Source of the DNA: JBHIFB01 sp046760905
GTDB taxonomy: Bacteria > Gemmatimonadota > CAZMKB01
Length of the DNA: 6,707 bases
Direction: 5' to 3'
Assembly (NCBI GenBank): GCA_046760905.1
Contig: JBHIFB010000157.1
Location: forward strand, 1-6,707
Every line of letters begins with the position of its first letter. Positions within the stretch are counted from its first letter, which is position 1. The translations under genes were made by a program, and so were the position numbers. Shown here in pieces: positions 5,851-6,707 of this stretch. Below the pieces are notes generated by a model. The model was not told the origin of the DNA. It saw only the letters and a list, made by a program, of their open reading frames with translations, and made no database searches.

Positions 5851-6237
5851 GTGAAGAAGAAAAAAAAAGAAGAGGCTTCGCTTGAAGATCTATATAAGAG
5901 CATTCAGGATTCGAAATTTCTTCGAGAGAGCGACCGTGTTTGTAGATTCTGCGGTTCTGAGCTTAAGAGTTTCAAAAGCAATTTCTGTAGTTCTGCCTGT
6001 TCACAAGCTTTCAAAGCTAAGCTTGACCAGGCAAAATATTCTCTCTTTAACAAACCAAAGCTTTCAAGAGTATGGGATCTTGATCCCAAGAGGTATAACT
6101 GGTCTATGCCTCATACATGCCCGATTTGCGGTATGTCATTTCCAGACAAAGCCCTGGTAGATGAATGCAAGGCTCTGGACATGAATGTGAAGCTCATAGA
6201 CAAGATAATGGGCAGGTCCAGAGAAAATGACGCATAA
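5851..6237 (+). CDS. Small cysteine-rich, probably zinc-binding protein
   Basis: The gene encodes 128 residues from GTG 5851. A lysine- and glutamate-rich start (residues 2-8) leads to a short helix. Then comes a treble-clef-like site, C31-x2-C34-G with FCSSAC (C46 and C50). This CxxCG...FCSxxC pattern is typical of the zinc-ribbon/FCS-like families (for example DUF2116-type domains). A second CPICG (C90, C93) comes near residue 90, with C106 as a possible third ligand and no clear fourth, so a second metal site is uncertain. There is no signal peptide or membrane segment, so it is cytoplasmic. The basic composition would allow nucleic-acid or protein binding. Its close linkage to the GH57 gene suggests a regulator or partner, but the function is unknown. 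Nine consecutive A residues (5860-5868) at codons 4-6 could cause slippage. Confidence 0.82.
   Translation: MKKKKKEEASLEDLYKSIQDSKFLRESDRVCRFCGSELKSFKSNFCSSACSQAFKAKLDQAKYSLFNKPKLSRVWDLDPKRYNWSMPHTCPICGMSFPDKALVDECKALDMNVKLIDKIMGRSRENDA
5860..5868 (+). repeat. A9 homopolymer inside the zinc protein gene
   Basis: Nine A residues encode Lys4-Lys6 directly after AAGAAG. Tracts of this length are prone to polymerase slippage or replication length change, and a one-base change here would frameshift almost the whole protein. Whether it varies is unknown. Confidence 0.5.
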
Positions 6238-6333
6238 TTAATATTATGTAAACTTAAAAACATATGAAGCCCATTTTCGCCCCTTCCCTTTTTCGTATCA
6301 CTTTAAACCTTTTACCTAACCCTGTGAGGTAAA
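6238..6333 (+). other. Intergenic gap without clear signals
   Basis: These 96 A/T-rich bases lie between the zinc protein gene and the next exported protein gene. A weak TATGT/ACATA stem (6245-6264) has no T tract behind it. No terminator or convincing promoter is seen, so read-through from the operon into the next gene is possible. Confidence 0.4.
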
Positions 6334-6707
6334 ATGAGATATCACATCTTGGGACGCTATTCTTTTACTGTTTTTCTGTTAACTTCAATAACTGTAATGG
6401 TAACAAAGGCCACTCTCACATGGCCGAAGAAAGAGAAATCACCTCTCATCTATGAGAGTCCGGATACAGTCAGGCGTCACTTCGCACTCGTGACAGATGA
6501 CCCTGAATTTAACTCCACCTGGTCGATCACGGTCCCAGAGATCCTCTCACGGCAGCTTAAAAACGGAGAGTTCATTGAAAGTTCCAGAGAATCGAACATG
6601 TATCCTCACTGCTTCCCAAGAAACGTTTACCCCGACATTCTCCTGAGATGTGGCTATTTCGAGGAGGTGAAGAGATACCTTGAATTCATGTGGGAAAACC
6701 AGAAGGA
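6334..6707 (+). CDS. Exported protein, possibly an (alpha/alpha)6-barrel glycosidase, N-terminal part
   Basis: The frame is open from ATG 6334 to the right edge, giving 124 codons plus two bases. GAGG (6326-6329) lies four bases upstream. Residues 1-25 have a basic start (R2, H4, R8) and a hydrophobic core (FTVFLLTSITVMV), a signal peptide or an N-terminal anchor. The mature part continues with a polar segment and then the stretch SNMYPHCFPRNVYPDIL, followed by a helix pair (LLRCGYFEEVKRYLEFMW). Aromatic-P-R-N/D followed by a G-x-x-E-E-x-x-R-x-L helix is what GH15-like and other (alpha/alpha)6-barrel glucosidases show at their first barrel helices, but the catalytic acids would lie outside the window. 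The assignment is weak; existence as an exported protein is well supported. It lies on the same strand as the GH57 operon, 96 bases downstream. Confidence 0.7.
   Translation, partial: MRYHILGRYSFTVFLLTSITVMVTKATLTWPKKEKSPLIYESPDTVRRHFALVTDDPEFNSTWSITVPEILSRQLKNGEFIESSRESNMYPHCFPRNVYPDILLRCGYFEEVKRYLEFMWENQK

Noticed and set aside
6240..6270. A/T-rich stem after the zinc protein gene as a terminator
   Set aside because: The TATGT/ACATA stem is five weak pairs with a ten-base loop and no T run after it.

Overview
The window looks like ordinary bacterial chromosome. Gene starts carry Shine-Dalgarno sequences, three TTGACA -35 boxes are visible (two with convincing -10 boxes), there is one intrinsic terminator, two of the exported products have typical signal peptides, and TGA, TAA and TAG are all used as stops while TGG encodes Trp. 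Base composition is mixed, about half G+C by eye. The combination of a secreted propeller protein, a cytoplasmic family GH57 enzyme and TPR proteins would fit a deltaproteobacterium-like lineage or one of the poorly cultured Gram-negative candidate phyla. No marker here fixes the phylum.

Layout. The left edge (1-192, minus strand) holds the first 64 codons of an exported alkaline-phosphatase-superfamily protein, with a good promoter facing it at 293-320. Next comes about 630 bases without an intact gene (193-822). It contains the decayed C-terminal end of a tyrosine recombinase (614-790), a possible second coding relic interrupted by a TGA (420-545) and some small repeats. This relic zone abuts a tRNA-Arg(CCT) gene at 823-896, which suggests an old integrated element.

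Directly behind the tRNA is a sigma70-type promoter (904-932) for a monocistronic gene, 1013-2722. It starts at TTG and encodes a secreted protein with about seven propeller-like repeats and a C-terminal beta domain. It ends in a strong intrinsic terminator (2753-2786).

A second unit follows on the plus strand: a membrane-anchored TPR protein (2959-3660), a cytoplasmic GH57 alpha-glucan-active enzyme with its catalytic residues intact (3657-5840), and a small cysteine-rich, probably zinc-binding protein (5851-6237). The first two overlap by ATGA and the third begins 10 bases after the second, so they are very likely one operon. After a 96-base gap, an exported protein begins at 6334 and runs off the right edge. 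Its N-terminal region has weak resemblance to (alpha/alpha)6-barrel glycosidases, which would extend the carbohydrate theme.

No CRISPR array, intact insertion sequence, phage module or obvious defence system is present. The least explained items are the GH57-linked TPR and zinc proteins, and the relic zone beside the tRNA.
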